From NCBI GenBank assembly GCA_934271655.1, contig CAKQRW010000028.1, forward strand, positions 1 through 41,927: a stretch of DNA of 41,927 nt. Reading direction: 5' to 3'. The translations under genes were made by a program, and so were the position numbers. Shown here piece after piece: positions 1 to 10,252 of this stretch. The notes beneath the pieces are model-generated. The model was given only the letters and a program-made list of their open reading frames with translations. It was not told where the DNA came from and did no database searches. Position 1 is the first letter of the stretch. Every line of letters begins with the position of its first letter. This DNA is from an uncultured Bacteroidaceae bacterium (GTDB taxonomy: Bacteria; Bacteroidota; Bacteroidia; Bacteroidales; Bacteroidaceae).

Positions 1-22
1 ATTGAACATGACTTTTTTGCTG

Positions 23-30
23 CAAAGTTA
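23..30 (-). promoter_or_regulatory. Possible promoter -7 element reading out of the window
   Basis: On the minus strand this reads TAACTTTG, followed by C, a good match to the Bacteroidota -7 box TAnnTTTG. It lies beyond the rpoC terminator and points left, so it would start the next minus-strand gene outside the window. No clear TTTG -33 box is visible at the expected 19-20 bp, so the call is tentative. Confidence 0.4.
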
Positions 31-133
31 TGCAATTCAAATGTGGTGGGAAAGTCGGCTATTTTCGGATGGTTACAAAATAATTATGAGCACCTGCTTA
101 TAACCCACACTCTTTCTAGCAGAACCGGACAAA

Positions 134-186
134 AAAAGGAGAGGACCTGCATCTGGTACCATTGTCCAGAAGAGTCCTCTCCTTTT
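134..186 (-). terminator. Rho-independent terminator of the rpoBC transcript
   Basis: A perfect 13-bp stem (arms 134-146 and 174-186, sequence AAAAGGAGAGGAC and its complement) encloses a 27-nt loop. On the minus strand the 3' arm runs into seven T residues, the classic intrinsic terminator layout. It lies 112 bp after the rpoC stop codon and has no comparable T run on the plus strand, so it most likely ends the long ribosomal-protein/RNA-polymerase transcript. Confidence 0.85.
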
Positions 187-297
187 ACGTATGATTTATG
201 TCTGCGAGTCCCTGTATGTTGAGGAACTGCATCTTGCAGCATGCTTGCTGATTAGTCCTTGAAGCGTACTCGCCAGCCAGACACGCCACGCTTCTCT

Positions 298-3200
298 TTA
301 GAATCCATGGTCGAATGAAGAGAATATCATGTCTGCGTCGAACGGACGGCGCTCTGCTGTCTGGAAGTCTTCCTTAGAGCCAACAATGATCTTCTCGAAA
401 TCGCGCAGACCTGTACCTGCTGGGATGAGGTGGCCGGCGATGACATTTTCCTTCATTCCCTCGAGTGGGTCGCTCTTGCCGCGGATGGCTGCCTCGTTGA
501 GCACCTTTGTTGTCTCCTGGAATGATGCAGAAGACATGAAGCTCTTGGAACCGAGACCAGCGCGTGTGATACCCTGAAGCACCTGCACAGATGTGGCAGG
601 GATGGCATCGCGTGTCTGCACGAGCTTGAGGTCGCGACGCTTCAGCATGGAGTTCTCGTCACGCAGACGGCGGGCTGTGATGATCATACCCGGTTCGAGC
701 GTCTCTGAGTCGCCGGCATCGGTGACAAACTTCTTGCCCCAGATGCGGTCGTTCTCCTCGATGAAGTCGAGCTTGTCGACAAGTCCCTGCTCAAGGAAGC
801 GTGTGTCGCCTGCATCCTCGATGCGTACCTTGCGCATCATCTGACGCACAATGATCTCGAAGTGCTTGTCGTTGATAGACACACCCTGCATGCGGTAAAC
901 GTCCTGAACCTCGTTGACGATGTACTCCTGCACAGCTGTAGGGCCCTTGATGGCAAGGATGTCAGCTGGTGTGATGGCGCCATCAGAAAGTGGTGTACCA
1001 GCACGCACGTAGTCGTTCTCCTGCACGAGGATCTGCTTTGACAGCGGCACGAGGTACTTGCGCACGTCGCCCACCTTGGATGTGAGGATGATCTCGCGGT
1101 TGCCTCGCTTGACCTTACCCATTGTAACCTCACCGTCAATCTCTGCGACGATGGCTGGGTTGGAAGGATTGCGTGCTTCGAAGAGCTCTGTCACACGTGG
1201 GAGACCACCCGTGATATCGCCTGCCTTGGCTACTGAGCGAGGTATCTTGACGAGCACGTCACCGGCTTTGAGCTTCTGTCCGTCCTCAACAACGATGTGA
1301 CCGTTGATAGGGAACGAATATGTGCGGAGGAGCTCTCCGTCTGGACCTGTGAGGATGTGGCAGTAAGGCACAGCCGCGCGGTCCTTGGACTCTGTGACGA
1401 TGAGGTCGCGAAGACCTGTGGTGTCATCGACCTCAACACGGTAAGTGAGACCTTCCTTCACGCCCTCAAACTGTGCCACACCATCGAACTCGGTAACGAT
1501 GACAGAGTTGAATGGGTCCCACTCTGCTATCACCTGGCCTGCTTCAACAGTGTCGCCAGAGTTAGCGTACAGGCTTGCTCCGTAAGGAACAGGCACAGTG
1601 GAAAGGACTATATTGGTGTTGATGTCGACAAAGCGAAGCTCGGCAAGACGGCCAACGACGATCTGCCCGTCTGGGTGCTCTTCTGTTGGACGCGCCACTG
1701 TACGAAGCTCGTCTATCTCTATCTTTGAACGGTTCTTTGCCTTTATCTGAGCGTTGGCAGCAGCGTTACCTGCCACACCACCTGCGTGGAACGTACGGAG
1801 CGTAAGCTGTGTACCAGGCTCACCGATGGCCTGAGCGGCGATGACACCGACAGCCTCGCCCTTCTGCACCATACGCTGTGTGGCAAGGTTGCGTCCGTAG
1901 CACTTCATGCAGACGCCCTTCTTGCTCTCGCAAGTGAGCACTGAACGAATCTCTACGCTCTCTATGCCGCATGCCTCTATCTCGGCAGCTATGCGGTCCG
2001 TTATCTCCTCGCCGCTGGCCACAATGAGCTCATTTGTCTGTGGGTTGACGATGTCGTGGACAGACACGCGTCCGAGGATGCGCTCTGAAAGAGAAGCTAC
2101 GACGCGGTCGCCGTCCTTGAGAGCTGTGCATACCAGGCCACGCAGAGTGCCGCAGTCTTCCTCTGTGATGATGACATCGTGTGACACATCGACAAGACGG
2201 CGAGTCAGGTAACCAGCGTCGGCTGTCTTGAGGGCTGTATCGGCAAGACCCTTACGTGCACCGTGTGTAGAGATGAAGTACTCAAGCACGGACATGCCCT
2301 CCTTGAAGTTGGAGAGGATAGGGTTCTCAATGATATTGTTGTCTGAGGCACCGGCCTTCTGAGGCTTGGCCATCAGTCCACGCATACCTGCGAGCTGTGC
2401 GATCTGGTCGGCAGAACCACGGGCTCCTGAGTCAAGCATCATGAAGACGGCGTTGAATCCCTGGTCGGCCTCTGTCATCTGCTTCATCAGAGTCTTCTTG
2501 ATGTTCTCGTTCACCTTAGTCCAAGTCTCCACCACCTGCTGGTAGCGGTCCTTGTCTGTGATGAGACCCATCTGGTAGTTCATCGTTATCTGGTCTACGG
2601 TGTCGTGTCCGTCCTGTACGATCTGCTCCTTCTCCTTAGGGATGATGATATCGTCAAGCACGAAAGACAGACCGCCCTCGTATGCCTTGCGGTAGCCGAG
2701 GTTCTTGATGCCATCGAGGAACTCGCAGGCGCGAGCCATACCGACGCCCTTGATGACACGTGTAATGACCTTCTTCAGGGCCTTCTTACCAATGACCTCA
2801 TTGACGTAGCCGATTTCATCTGGAATGACATCGTTGATGATGATACGTCCTACAGTAGTCTCCACCATGTGGCGGATAGGAGTGCCCTCTGAGTCGACAT
2901 CCTTCACGATACAGCTGATGAGTGCGTGCACGTCGACACGTCCCTCATTGTATGCGATGATGGCCTCTTCTGGGCCGTAGAACTTGAGTCCTTCTCCCTT
3001 TGCTCCCGGACGTATCTTTGATGTGTAATACAGTCCGAGGACCATATCCTGTGAAGGCACTGTGATAGGCTCTCCACTGGCAGGAGAAAGGATATTGTGT
3101 GACTGAAGCATCAGCAGCTGAGCTTCAAGTATAGCCTCGTTTGACAATGGGAGGTGAACGGCCATCTGGTCACCGTCGAAGTCGGCGTTGAACGCTGTAC

Positions 3201-4602
3201 AAGCCAGCGGGTGGAGCTGGATAGCCTTGCCCTCGATCATGCGTGGCTGGAAAGCCTGGATACCGAGTCGGTGAAGAGTAGGCGCACGGTTGAGGAGTAC
3301 AGGATGTCCCTTCATCACATACTCAAGGATGTCCCAAACGACAGGGTCGCGGCGGTCAACAATCTTCTTGGCAGACTTGACAGTCTTGACGATGCCGCGC
3401 TCGATGAGCTTGCGGATGACGAACGGCTTGTAGAGTTCGGCTGCCATGAGCTTTGGAATACCGCACTCGCCCATATTGAGCTCTGGGCCGACGACGATGA
3501 CGGAACGAGCTGAATAGTCGACACGCTTACCGAGAAGGTTCTGGCGGAAACGTCCCTGCTTTCCCTTCAATGCGTCGGAGAGTGACTTGAGCGGACGGTT
3601 GCTCTCGCTCTTCACAGCGCTGCTCTTGCGCGAGTTGTCGAAGAGTGAGTCGACAGCCTCCTGGAGCATGCGCTTCTCATTGCGGAGGATCACGTCTGGT
3701 GCCTTGATCTCTATGAGGCGCTTCAGACGGTTGTTGCGAATGATGACGCGGCGATAGAGGTCGTTGAGGTCGGAAGTGGCGAAACGTCCACCGTCAAGTG
3801 GCACAAGCGGACGAAGGTCTGGAGGAGTGACCGGTATATTGTGCATGATCATCCACTCAGGACGGCTCTTGCCGTTGCTTGAGCGGAATGCCTCCACCAC
3901 CTGAAGACGCTTCAGGGCCTCTGTCTTGCGCTGCACAGAACCATCCTTGTCGGCAGCTGCACGGAGCTCGTTGGCAAGGTGGTCGAGGTCTATGCGCTTG
4001 AGCATGTATTCGATGGCCTCAGCTCCCATCATGGCGATGAACTTGTTAGGATCCTCGTCTGGAAGGAGCTCGTTGTTTGGGTCGAGATTGTCGACTATGT
4101 CGTAGTATTCATCCTCTGTGAGCAGCTCACCATTCAAGATATTGGCCTCAGCGTTCTCAGCCACACCAGCCTGGATGATGATGTACTTCTCATAATAGAT
4201 GACTGCGTCAAGCTTCTTTGTTGGCAAGCCCAGCAGGTATCCAATCTTGTTCGGAAGTGAACGGAAATACCAGATGTGCGCCACTGGCACTACAAGCGCG
4301 ATGTGTCCGGTGCGCTCGCGGCGCACCTTCTTCTCAGCCACCTCTACTCCGCATCGGTCACAGACGATGCCTTTGTAGCGGATTCTCTTATACTTGCCGC
4401 AATGGCACTCATAGTCCTTGGTAGGACCGAAGATGCGCTCGCAGAAGAGACCGTCACGCTCAGGCTTGTACGTGCGGTAGTTGATTGTCTCTGGCTTCAG
4501 CACCTCACCACAGCTGTTCTCCAGGATTTCCTCTGGAGAAGCAAGGCTGATGGTGATTTTTGTGAAGTTGCTCTTTATTTTTGTATCTTTCTTAAAAGCC
4601 AT
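298..4602 (-). CDS. rpoC: DNA-directed RNA polymerase subunit beta'
   Basis: The largest subunit of RNA polymerase (1434 aa), which carries the catalytic magnesium site. The N-terminal zinc-binding cysteines are C66, C68, C81 and C84. The universally conserved NADFDGDQM motif is at residues 472-480, with the metal-binding aspartates at 474, 476 and 478. The second zinc site is visible in the C-terminal half as DCGTLRG followed by CESKKGVCMKC. The length is normal for Bacteroidota and the gene is complete. It starts 23 bp after rpoB on the same strand, so the two are surely co-transcribed, and it is followed by a strong terminator. Confidence 0.99.
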   Translation of the reverse strand: MAFKKDTKIKSNFTKITISLASPEEILENSCGEVLKPETINYRTYKPERDGLFCERIFGPTKDYECHCGKYKRIRYKGIVCDRCGVEVAEKKVRRERTGHIALVVPVAHIWYFRSLPNKIGYLLGLPTKKLDAVIYYEKYIIIQAGVAENAEANILNGELLTEDEYYDIVDNLDPNNELLPDEDPNKFIAMMGAEAIEYMLKRIDLDHLANELRAAADKDGSVQRKTEALKRLQVVEAFRSSNGKSRPEWMIMHNIPVTPPDLRPLVPLDGGRFATSDLNDLYRRVIIRNNRLKRLIEIKAPDVILRNEKRMLQEAVDSLFDNSRKSSAVKSESNRPLKSLSDALKGKQGRFRQNLLGKRVDYSARSVIVVGPELNMGECGIPKLMAAELYKPFVIRKLIERGIVKTVKSAKKIVDRRDPVVWDILEYVMKGHPVLLNRAPTLHRLGIQAFQPRMIEGKAIQLHPLACTAFNADFDGDQMAVHLPLSNEAILEAQLLMLQSHNILSPASGEPITVPSQDMVLGLYYTSKIRPGAKGEGLKFYGPEEAIIAYNEGRVDVHALISCIVKDVDSEGTPIRHMVETTVGRIIINDVIPDEIGYVNEVIGKKALKKVITRVIKGVGMARACEFLDGIKNLGYRKAYEGGLSFVLDDIIIPKEKEQIVQDGHDTVDQITMNYQMGLITDKDRYQQVVETWTKVNENIKKTLMKQMTEADQGFNAVFMMLDSGARGSADQIAQLAGMRGLMAKPQKAGASDNNIIENPILSNFKEGMSVLEYFISTHGARKGLADTALKTADAGYLTRRLVDVSHDVIITEEDCGTLRGLVCTALKDGDRVVASLSERILGRVSVHDIVNPQTNELIVASGEEITDRIAAEIEACGIESVEIRSVLTCESKKGVCMKCYGRNLATQRMVQKGEAVGVIAAQAIGEPGTQLTLRTFHAGGVAGNAAANAQIKAKNRSKIEIDELRTVARPTEEHPDGQIVVGRLAELRFVDINTNIVLSTVPVPYGASLYANSGDTVEAGQVIAEWDPFNSVIVTEFDGVAQFEGVKEGLTYRVEVDDTTGLRDLIVTESKDRAAVPYCHILTGPDGELLRTYSFPINGHIVVEDGQKLKAGDVLVKIPRSVAKAGDITGGLPRVTELFEARNPSNPAIVAEIDGEVTMGKVKRGNREIILTSKVGDVRKYLVPLSKQILVQENDYVRAGTPLSDGAITPADILAIKGPTAVQEYIVNEVQDVYRMQGVSINDKHFEIIVRQMMRKVRIEDAGDTRFLEQGLVDKLDFIEENDRIWGKKFVTDAGDSETLEPGMIITARRLRDENSMLKRRDLKLVQTRDAIPATSVQVLQGITRAGLGSKSFMSSASFQETTKVLNEAAIRGKSDPLEGMKENVIAGHLIPAGTGLRDFEKIIVGSKEDFQTAERRPFDADMIFSSFDHGF

Positions 4603-4625
4603 GTCTTTTATGTGAATTTGCTGTA

Positions 4626-7600
4626 TTATTCCAATGTGATGCTAAGACCGAGACCGCGAAGCTCATGAAGGAGCACGTTGAGAGACTCCGGTATGCCTGG
4701 TGTAGGCATTGGGTCGCCCTTGACGATGGCCTCGTAAGCCTTGCTGCGGCCGTTGACATCGTCCGACTTGATGGTGAGCACCTCTTGGAGCACGTGTGAG
4801 GCTCCAAAGGCCTCAAGAGCCCAGACCTCCATCTCTCCGAAACGCTGTCCACCAAACTGCGCCTTACCTCCCAGCGGCTGCTGAGTGATGAGCGAGTAAG
4901 GACCGATAGAACGCGCATGCATCTTGTCCTCCACCATGTGGCCGAGCTTAAGCATGTATGTCACACCCACTGTAGCTGGCTGGTCGAAACGCATGCCTGT
5001 CTCTCCATTGTAGAGGTATGTGCGGCCGAAACGTGGCAGCCCTGCCTTGTCTGTCCACTCGCACAGGTCGTCGAGGCGTGCGCCGTCGAAGATAGGAGTG
5101 GCAAACTTCACGCCGAGCTTCTTGCCGGCAGCTCCGAGCACAGTCTCGAAGATCTGTCCGATGTTCATTCGTGAAGGCACACCCAGCGGGTTGAGCACAA
5201 TGTCCACAGGAGTTCCGTCCTCAAGGAACGGCATGTCTTCCTGGCGCACCACTTTCGAAACAATACCCTTGTTGCCGTGGCGTCCCGCCATCTTGTCGCC
5301 GACACCAATCTTTCTCTTCTTGGCAATGTATACCTTTGCCATCTGTATGATGCCGGATGGCAGCTCGTCACCGATGGTGAGGGCAAACTTCTTGCGGTGC
5401 AGCTCTGCGTCGAGAATCTTGTACTGCTTGAGGAAGTTGACCACCAGCTGGCGGATGAGACCGTTGATGTGCTCATCGTCTGTCCAGCCAGACAGCTGCA
5501 CCTCTGTATAGTTGATGTTGTGGAGAGCTCCTGCTATAAAGCGCGCGCCATTAGGAATGATGTCGGCACCCATATAGTCCTTAACACCCTTGGAAAGCTT
5601 GCCCTCTGTGAGCTCAAGCAGCTTGTCCACGAGTATCTCCTTCAAGCTGTCCACCTTGTCCTGATACTCCTTGTCATACTGTGGCAGAATCTTTCTGTCC
5701 TCAGCCTTAGAAGCACGTGTCTTGATGACTCTCTTGAAGAGTTTCTTGTCAATAACCACACCTGCGAGAGAAGGAGTAGCCTTGAGCGAAGCATCCTTAA
5801 CGTCGCCTGCCTTGTCACCGAAGATGGCACGGAGCAACTTCTCTTCCGGAGTAGGATCTGACTCTCCCTTAGGAGTGATCTTTCCGATGAGGATGTCGCC
5901 TGGCTCGATGCGAGCGCCGACACGCACGATGCCGTTCTCGTCAAGGTCCTTTGTAGCGTCCTCGCTCACGTTTGGAATATCGGATGTGAGTTCCTCAACA
6001 CCACGCTTGGTCTCACGCACCTCCAGTGAGTATTCGTCGACATGCACAGATGTGAGCAGGTCCTCACGCACCACGCGCTCGTTAAGCACGATGGCGTCCT
6101 CATAGTTGTAGCCCTTCCATGGCATGTAAGCCACGAGCAGGTTGCGTCCGAGCGCAAGCTCACCAGCCTCTGTGGCATATCCCTCTGTAAGGATATCGCC
6201 CTTCTTCACCCTCTGTCCGCGGTCACAGATAGGACGCAGGTCGATGGTCATGCTCTGGTTGGTGCGACGGAACTTAGGTATCTTATACTCCTTGAGCGCT
6301 GGCTCGAAGCTGACAAACTCCTCTTCCTCTGTGCGGTCGTAAAGGATGCGGATAGTAGTGGCGTCTACATAGTCCACCACTCCTGCGCCCTCAGCGACAA
6401 TCATAGTGCGGGAGTCCTCACATACCTGCTTCTCTATGCCTGTACCCACGATAGGAGCCTCTGTGCGAATGAGCGGAACGGCCTGTCTCATCATGTTCGA
6501 TCCCATCAGCGCGCGGTGAGCGTCGTCATGCTCCAGGAACGGGATGAGCGCTGCGGCGATGGAGGCAATCTGCTGCGGAGCGACGTCCATGTAGTCAACT
6601 TCTGTAGGAGGCACTACAGGATAGTCTGCGTCCTGACGGCACTTCACCACCTTGCGGATGAAATGTCCATCGTCTGTAAGCGGCGCATTACCCTGGCCTA
6701 TGATCATGTTCTCCTCTTCCTCTGCAGAGAGATAAACGATATGGTCAATGTCAATATCTGCCACGCCATTGTTCACCTTGCGGTATGGTGTCTCGATGAA
6801 GCCGAGGTCATTTATCTTAGCGTAGACGCAGAGAGATGAGATAAGTCCAATGTTAGGACCCTCAGGAGACTCGATAGGGCAAAGACGACCGTAGTGAGTG
6901 TAGTGCACGTCTCGCACCTCGAATCCAGCGCGCTCACGCGAAAGACCGCCAGGGCCAAGAGCTGAAAGACGGCGCTTGTGTGTCACCTCTGCCAGAGGAT
7001 TGGTCTGGTCCATGAACTGCGACAGAGGGTTTGTGCCGAAGAAGCCATTGACAACACTTGAGATTGTCTTGGCATTGATAAGGTCTGTAGGAGCGAACAC
7101 CTCACTGTCACGCACATTCATGCGCTCGCGGATAGTGCGGCTCATGCGCGAGAGACCGTTGGCAAACTGGTTAGACAGCTGCTCGCCAACAGTGCGCACG
7201 CGACGATTTGACAGGTTGTCAATATCATCAACCACAGCCTTAGAGTTGGCAAGCTCCACAAGATACTTGATAATCTCAATGATATCCTCCTTTGTCAGCA
7301 CACGAGTGTCTGGATCGATGGAAAGGTTGAGCTTCCTGTTGATGCGGAAACGTCCCACCTCTCCCAGGTCATAACGCTTGTCTGAGAAGAAGAGTCCGTT
7401 GATGACCTCCCTGGCCGAAGCGTCATCGGCAGGGTCAGTGTTGCGCAACTGGCGGTACACATAAGTGATGGCCTCCTTCTCGGAGTTGCTCGGGTCTTTC
7501 TGCAGAGTGTTGAAGATGATCGAGAAATCCGCTGAGTTGGCATCCTCACGCTGCAGCAACACATTCTCAACGCCAGCGTCCAGTATCTTCTCTATCACAT

Positions 7601-8435
7601 CCTCTGTCAGCTCGCTGTCACGGTCCACGACAATCTCATTTCTCTCGATAGAAACGACCTCACCTGTATCCTCATCCACAAAATCCTCGTTCCATGAGTG
7701 GAGAATGCGCGCCGCCAGCTTGCGGCCTACCTTCTTCTTAAGTTCCGCCTCCGTTGCCTTCACCTCTTCTGAAAGGTTGAAGATATCAAGGATGTCCTTA
7801 TCATTCTCAAAACCGATAGCTCGGAGCAAAGTAGTCACAGGCAACTTCTTCTTACGGTCGATGTAAGCATACATCACGTTGTTGATGTCTGTGGCAAACT
7901 CTATCCACGATCCCTTGAAAGGAATGATACGCGCAGAGAACAGCGGCTTACCGTTAGCGTGCACGCTTGATCCGAAGAACACGCCCGGAGAGCGGTGCAG
8001 CTGTGAGACAACGACACGTTCAGCACCATTGATGATGAACGTTCCGTTATCAGTCATGTATGGTATAGAGCCAAGGAACACCTCCTCCACCTGAGTGTCA
8101 AACTCCTCGTGGTCAGGGTCAGAGCAATAAAGTTTCAGCTTGGCCTTCAATGGCACATTATATGTCAGACCACGCTCAAGGCACTCCTCGATGGAATAGC
8201 GCGGAGCATCAAGATAATAGTCCAGAAACTCAAGCACAAAGTTGTTGCGAGTGTCAGCAATTGGAAAATTCTCTGCGAAGACCTTGTAAAGACCGTCATT
8301 CTTGCGCTTCTCTGGCGGCGTGTCCAGCTGAAGGAAATCTCTGAATGACTTCAGCTGCACATCCAGGAAGTCAGGATAAGGCATCGGGTTCTTTACCGTC
8401 GCAAAGTTGACTCGGTTATTGATGATTTGAGACAT
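4626..8435 (-). CDS. rpoB: DNA-directed RNA polymerase subunit beta
   Basis: The second large subunit of RNA polymerase (1269 aa). The rifampicin-binding region, around residues 465-510, contains LSQFMDQTNPL, THKRRLSALGPGG and the following RERAGFEVRDVH. The Asp, His and Ser residues whose substitution commonly gives rifampicin resistance are all wild type, which suggests a sensitive enzyme. The C-terminus has the usual GGKAQFGGQRFGEMEVWALE block that contacts beta'. It lies between rplL and rpoC in the standard order. A hairpin with a short T run precedes it and may adjust its level relative to the ribosomal proteins. Confidence 0.99.
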   Translation of the reverse strand: MSQIINNRVNFATVKNPMPYPDFLDVQLKSFRDFLQLDTPPEKRKNDGLYKVFAENFPIADTRNNFVLEFLDYYLDAPRYSIEECLERGLTYNVPLKAKLKLYCSDPDHEEFDTQVEEVFLGSIPYMTDNGTFIINGAERVVVSQLHRSPGVFFGSSVHANGKPLFSARIIPFKGSWIEFATDINNVMYAYIDRKKKLPVTTLLRAIGFENDKDILDIFNLSEEVKATEAELKKKVGRKLAARILHSWNEDFVDEDTGEVVSIERNEIVVDRDSELTEDVIEKILDAGVENVLLQREDANSADFSIIFNTLQKDPSNSEKEAITYVYRQLRNTDPADDASAREVINGLFFSDKRYDLGEVGRFRINRKLNLSIDPDTRVLTKEDIIEIIKYLVELANSKAVVDDIDNLSNRRVRTVGEQLSNQFANGLSRMSRTIRERMNVRDSEVFAPTDLINAKTISSVVNGFFGTNPLSQFMDQTNPLAEVTHKRRLSALGPGGLSRERAGFEVRDVHYTHYGRLCPIESPEGPNIGLISSLCVYAKINDLGFIETPYRKVNNGVADIDIDHIVYLSAEEEENMIIGQGNAPLTDDGHFIRKVVKCRQDADYPVVPPTEVDYMDVAPQQIASIAAALIPFLEHDDAHRALMGSNMMRQAVPLIRTEAPIVGTGIEKQVCEDSRTMIVAEGAGVVDYVDATTIRILYDRTEEEEFVSFEPALKEYKIPKFRRTNQSMTIDLRPICDRGQRVKKGDILTEGYATEAGELALGRNLLVAYMPWKGYNYEDAIVLNERVVREDLLTSVHVDEYSLEVRETKRGVEELTSDIPNVSEDATKDLDENGIVRVGARIEPGDILIGKITPKGESDPTPEEKLLRAIFGDKAGDVKDASLKATPSLAGVVIDKKLFKRVIKTRASKAEDRKILPQYDKEYQDKVDSLKEILVDKLLELTEGKLSKGVKDYMGADIIPNGARFIAGALHNINYTEVQLSGWTDDEHINGLIRQLVVNFLKQYKILDAELHRKKFALTIGDELPSGIIQMAKVYIAKKRKIGVGDKMAGRHGNKGIVSKVVRQEDMPFLEDGTPVDIVLNPLGVPSRMNIGQIFETVLGAAGKKLGVKFATPIFDGARLDDLCEWTDKAGLPRFGRTYLYNGETGMRFDQPATVGVTYMLKLGHMVEDKMHARSIGPYSLITQQPLGGKAQFGGQRFGEMEVWALEAFGASHVLQEVLTIKSDDVNGRSKAYEAIVKGDPMPTPGIPESLNVLLHELRGLGLSITLE

Positions 8436-8547
8436 CTTAAAATGTTTTGTATTTATTAATCCTATTTCGATTCTGCCTTGACATGACAGCTGTTAAGACA
8501 GTCAAAGCCGCTTCATGCAAAGCAGCGCAACCATATAGACACAAAAA

Positions 8548-8580
8548 GGTTAAGAACCCCCAACCTGAGGATTCTTAACC
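8548..8580 (-). terminator. Attenuator-like hairpin between rplL and rpoB
   Basis: The arms GGTTAAGAA (8548-8556) and TTCTTAACC (8572-8580) form a 9-bp stem extended by mostly C/G pairs toward the loop. On the minus strand the stem is followed by five T residues. It sits in the 165-bp gap between rplL and rpoB. This is where Escherichia coli has a partial terminator that lowers rpoBC transcription relative to ribosomal proteins, so a leaky attenuator is the natural reading. The strength is inferred only. Confidence 0.65.
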
Positions 8581-8601
8581 ATCATTATCCTAAAGTACAA
8601 A

Positions 8602-8973
8602 TTACTTGATTTCTACCTCAGCACCAGCAGCCTCAAGAGCAGTCTTGATAGCCTCTGCTGTAGCCTTGTCTACGCCTTCCTTAACGTTGCATGGTGCACC
8701 GTCAACGAGGTCCTTAGCTTCCTTAAGGCCTACACCGAGAGCCTCCTTAGCAGCCTTAACTACCTGGAGCTTAGCACCGCCTACGCTCTTGAGGACAACA
8801 TCGAATGATGTCTTCTCCTCAGCGGCAGCACCACCCTCTGCACCACCTGCTACAACAACTGCAGCAGCTGCAGGCTCGATTCCGTAAGTCTCCTTAAGTT
8901 CGTTCTTAAGATCGATAACTTCCTGTACTGTGAGCGCTACGAGCTCAGCAGCAATAGCTTTAATATCAGCCAT
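8602..8973 (-). CDS. rplL: 50S ribosomal protein L7/L12
   Basis: The acidic stalk protein of the large ribosomal subunit (123 aa), which recruits translation GTPases such as EF-Tu and EF-G. An N-terminal dimerisation segment (about residues 1-35) leads to an Ala/Gly/Glu-rich hinge (about 36-52). The globular C-terminal domain has the conserved LKEAKDLVDGAP segment that binds the GTPases. Length and order are normal. It starts 52 bp after rplJ, and the two proteins bind each other in the stalk complex. Confidence 0.98.
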   Translation of the reverse strand: MADIKAIAAELVALTVQEVIDLKNELKETYGIEPAAAAVVVAGGAEGGAAAEEKTSFDVVLKSVGGAKLQVVKAAKEALGVGLKEAKDLVDGAPCNVKEGVDKATAEAIKTALEAAGAEVEIK

Positions 8974-9025
8974 TTTTATAAAAATGTATTAAAAGTTATT
9001 AATTGTTTTGATTCCAAAAATATTT

Positions 9026-9526
9026 TTACTCAGCTGCAGCAGCAGACTCCTCGCGGTTCTCCAGAGCGCTTACTACGTTCATGATAGGAGACTCGAGAGC
9101 TGCAATAACATCAGCAATGAGTTCGTTCTTGCTCTTGAGAGCGCAGAGAGTTTCAAGCTTATCTGCACCAACATAGAGAGCATCCTCAGCAAAAGCAGCC
9201 TTCAGAGCTGGCATGCCATTGTTCTTCTTGCCAAAGCTCTTGATAAGACGTGCAGGCTTGTTGGCAGTGTTGCAGAACATGACTGCTGTATTCTGCTTGA
9301 GAGCTGGTGTCAAAGCCTCTACATCCTGTCCCACCTTAGCGAGAGCCTTGATGAAGAGCTTGTTCTTGACAACCTGAAGCTTAATCTCGTTCTTGAAGCA
9401 CTCACGACGCAAATCGCTTGTGGCCTGTGAGTTGAGGGCAGTGACATCTACAATGTAAAAATGTGGATAGCTGCCAAGTGTCTCGACGAGGCTATCAATA
9501 TGTAAAGCTTTATCTTCTTTCTTCAT
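9026..9526 (-). CDS. rplJ: 50S ribosomal protein L10
   Basis: The base of the ribosomal stalk (166 aa); it binds 23S rRNA and anchors L7/L12 dimers. The N-terminal L10 fold includes YFIVDVT-like (HFYIVDVTALN) and LRRECF segments followed by KVVKNKL-like VVKNKLFIKAL. The C-terminal helix, around residues 135-166, is the L7/L12 binding platform and ends in an Ala/Glu-rich tail. It lies 16 bp after rplA and just before rplL, as in nearly all bacteria. Confidence 0.97.
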   Translation of the reverse strand: MKKEDKALHIDSLVETLGSYPHFYIVDVTALNSQATSDLRRECFKNEIKLQVVKNKLFIKALAKVGQDVEALTPALKQNTAVMFCNTANKPARLIKSFGKKNNGMPALKAAFAEDALYVGADKLETLCALKSKNELIADVIAALESPIMNVVSALENREESAAAAE

Positions 9527-9542
9527 GATTCTGGATTAATTA

Positions 9543-10235
9543 TTATTCAACAGACTTTGGGTCAATCTTTACACCCTTGCTCATAGTACTTGAAAGATAA
9601 ATGCTCTTGATATACGTACCCTTAGCTGTGGCAGGCTTGAGCTTGATGATAGTGTTGATGAACTCCTGAGCGTTCTGAGCAATCTTCTCAGCGTCGAAAG
9701 ACACCTTGCCGATTGATGCGTGAACGATACCAGACTTATCAACCTTGAAATCAATCTTGCCCTGCTTAACCTCGCGAATAGCCTTTGCGACATCCATAGT
9801 CACAGTGCCGCTCTTTGGGTTTGGCATGAGTCCGCGTGGGCCGAGCACACGACCGAGAGCACCAATCTTGCCCATGCATGAAGGCATAGTGATGATGACG
9901 TCGATATCTGTCCAGCCGCTCTTGATCTTGTCGATATACTCCTCAAGACCTACATAGTCAGCTCCAGCCTCAGTGGCAGCAGCAGCCTGGTCAGAAGGAA
10001 CAAGTGCGAGAACACGAACTTCCTTACCTGTACCGTTAGGGAGAGAAACCACACCGCGTACCATCTGATTGGCCTTACGTGGGTCAACACCAAGACGGAT
10101 GTCGATGTCGAGAGAAGCGTCAAACTTAGTATAAGTGATGTCCTTCACCAACTGTGATGCCTCTGCGAGTGAATACTCCTTCCCTGCTTCAACCTTGTCA
10201 GCAACTGCTTTTTGATTTTTTGTAAGTTTACTCAT
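9543..10235 (-). CDS. rplA: 50S ribosomal protein L1
   Basis: The L1-stalk protein of the large subunit (230 aa), involved in releasing deacylated tRNA from the E site. It also represses translation of its own mRNA in other bacteria. Recognisable segments are the N-terminal SLAEASQLVKDI and the DIDIRLGVDPRKANQMVRG block. PSCMGKIGALGRVLGPRGLMPNP, read in two parts around residues 117-140, is the L1 signature. It follows rplK by 17 bp. No separate L1-binding leader could be identified by eye. Confidence 0.98.
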   Translation of the reverse strand: MSKLTKNQKAVADKVEAGKEYSLAEASQLVKDITYTKFDASLDIDIRLGVDPRKANQMVRGVVSLPNGTGKEVRVLALVPSDQAAAATEAGADYVGLEEYIDKIKSGWTDIDVIITMPSCMGKIGALGRVLGPRGLMPNPKSGTVTMDVAKAIREVKQGKIDFKVDKSGIVHASIGKVSFDAEKIAQNAQEFINTIIKLKPATAKGTYIKSIYLSSTMSKGVKIDPKSVE

Positions 10236-10252
10236 TTGATTGAATGTTTTAA

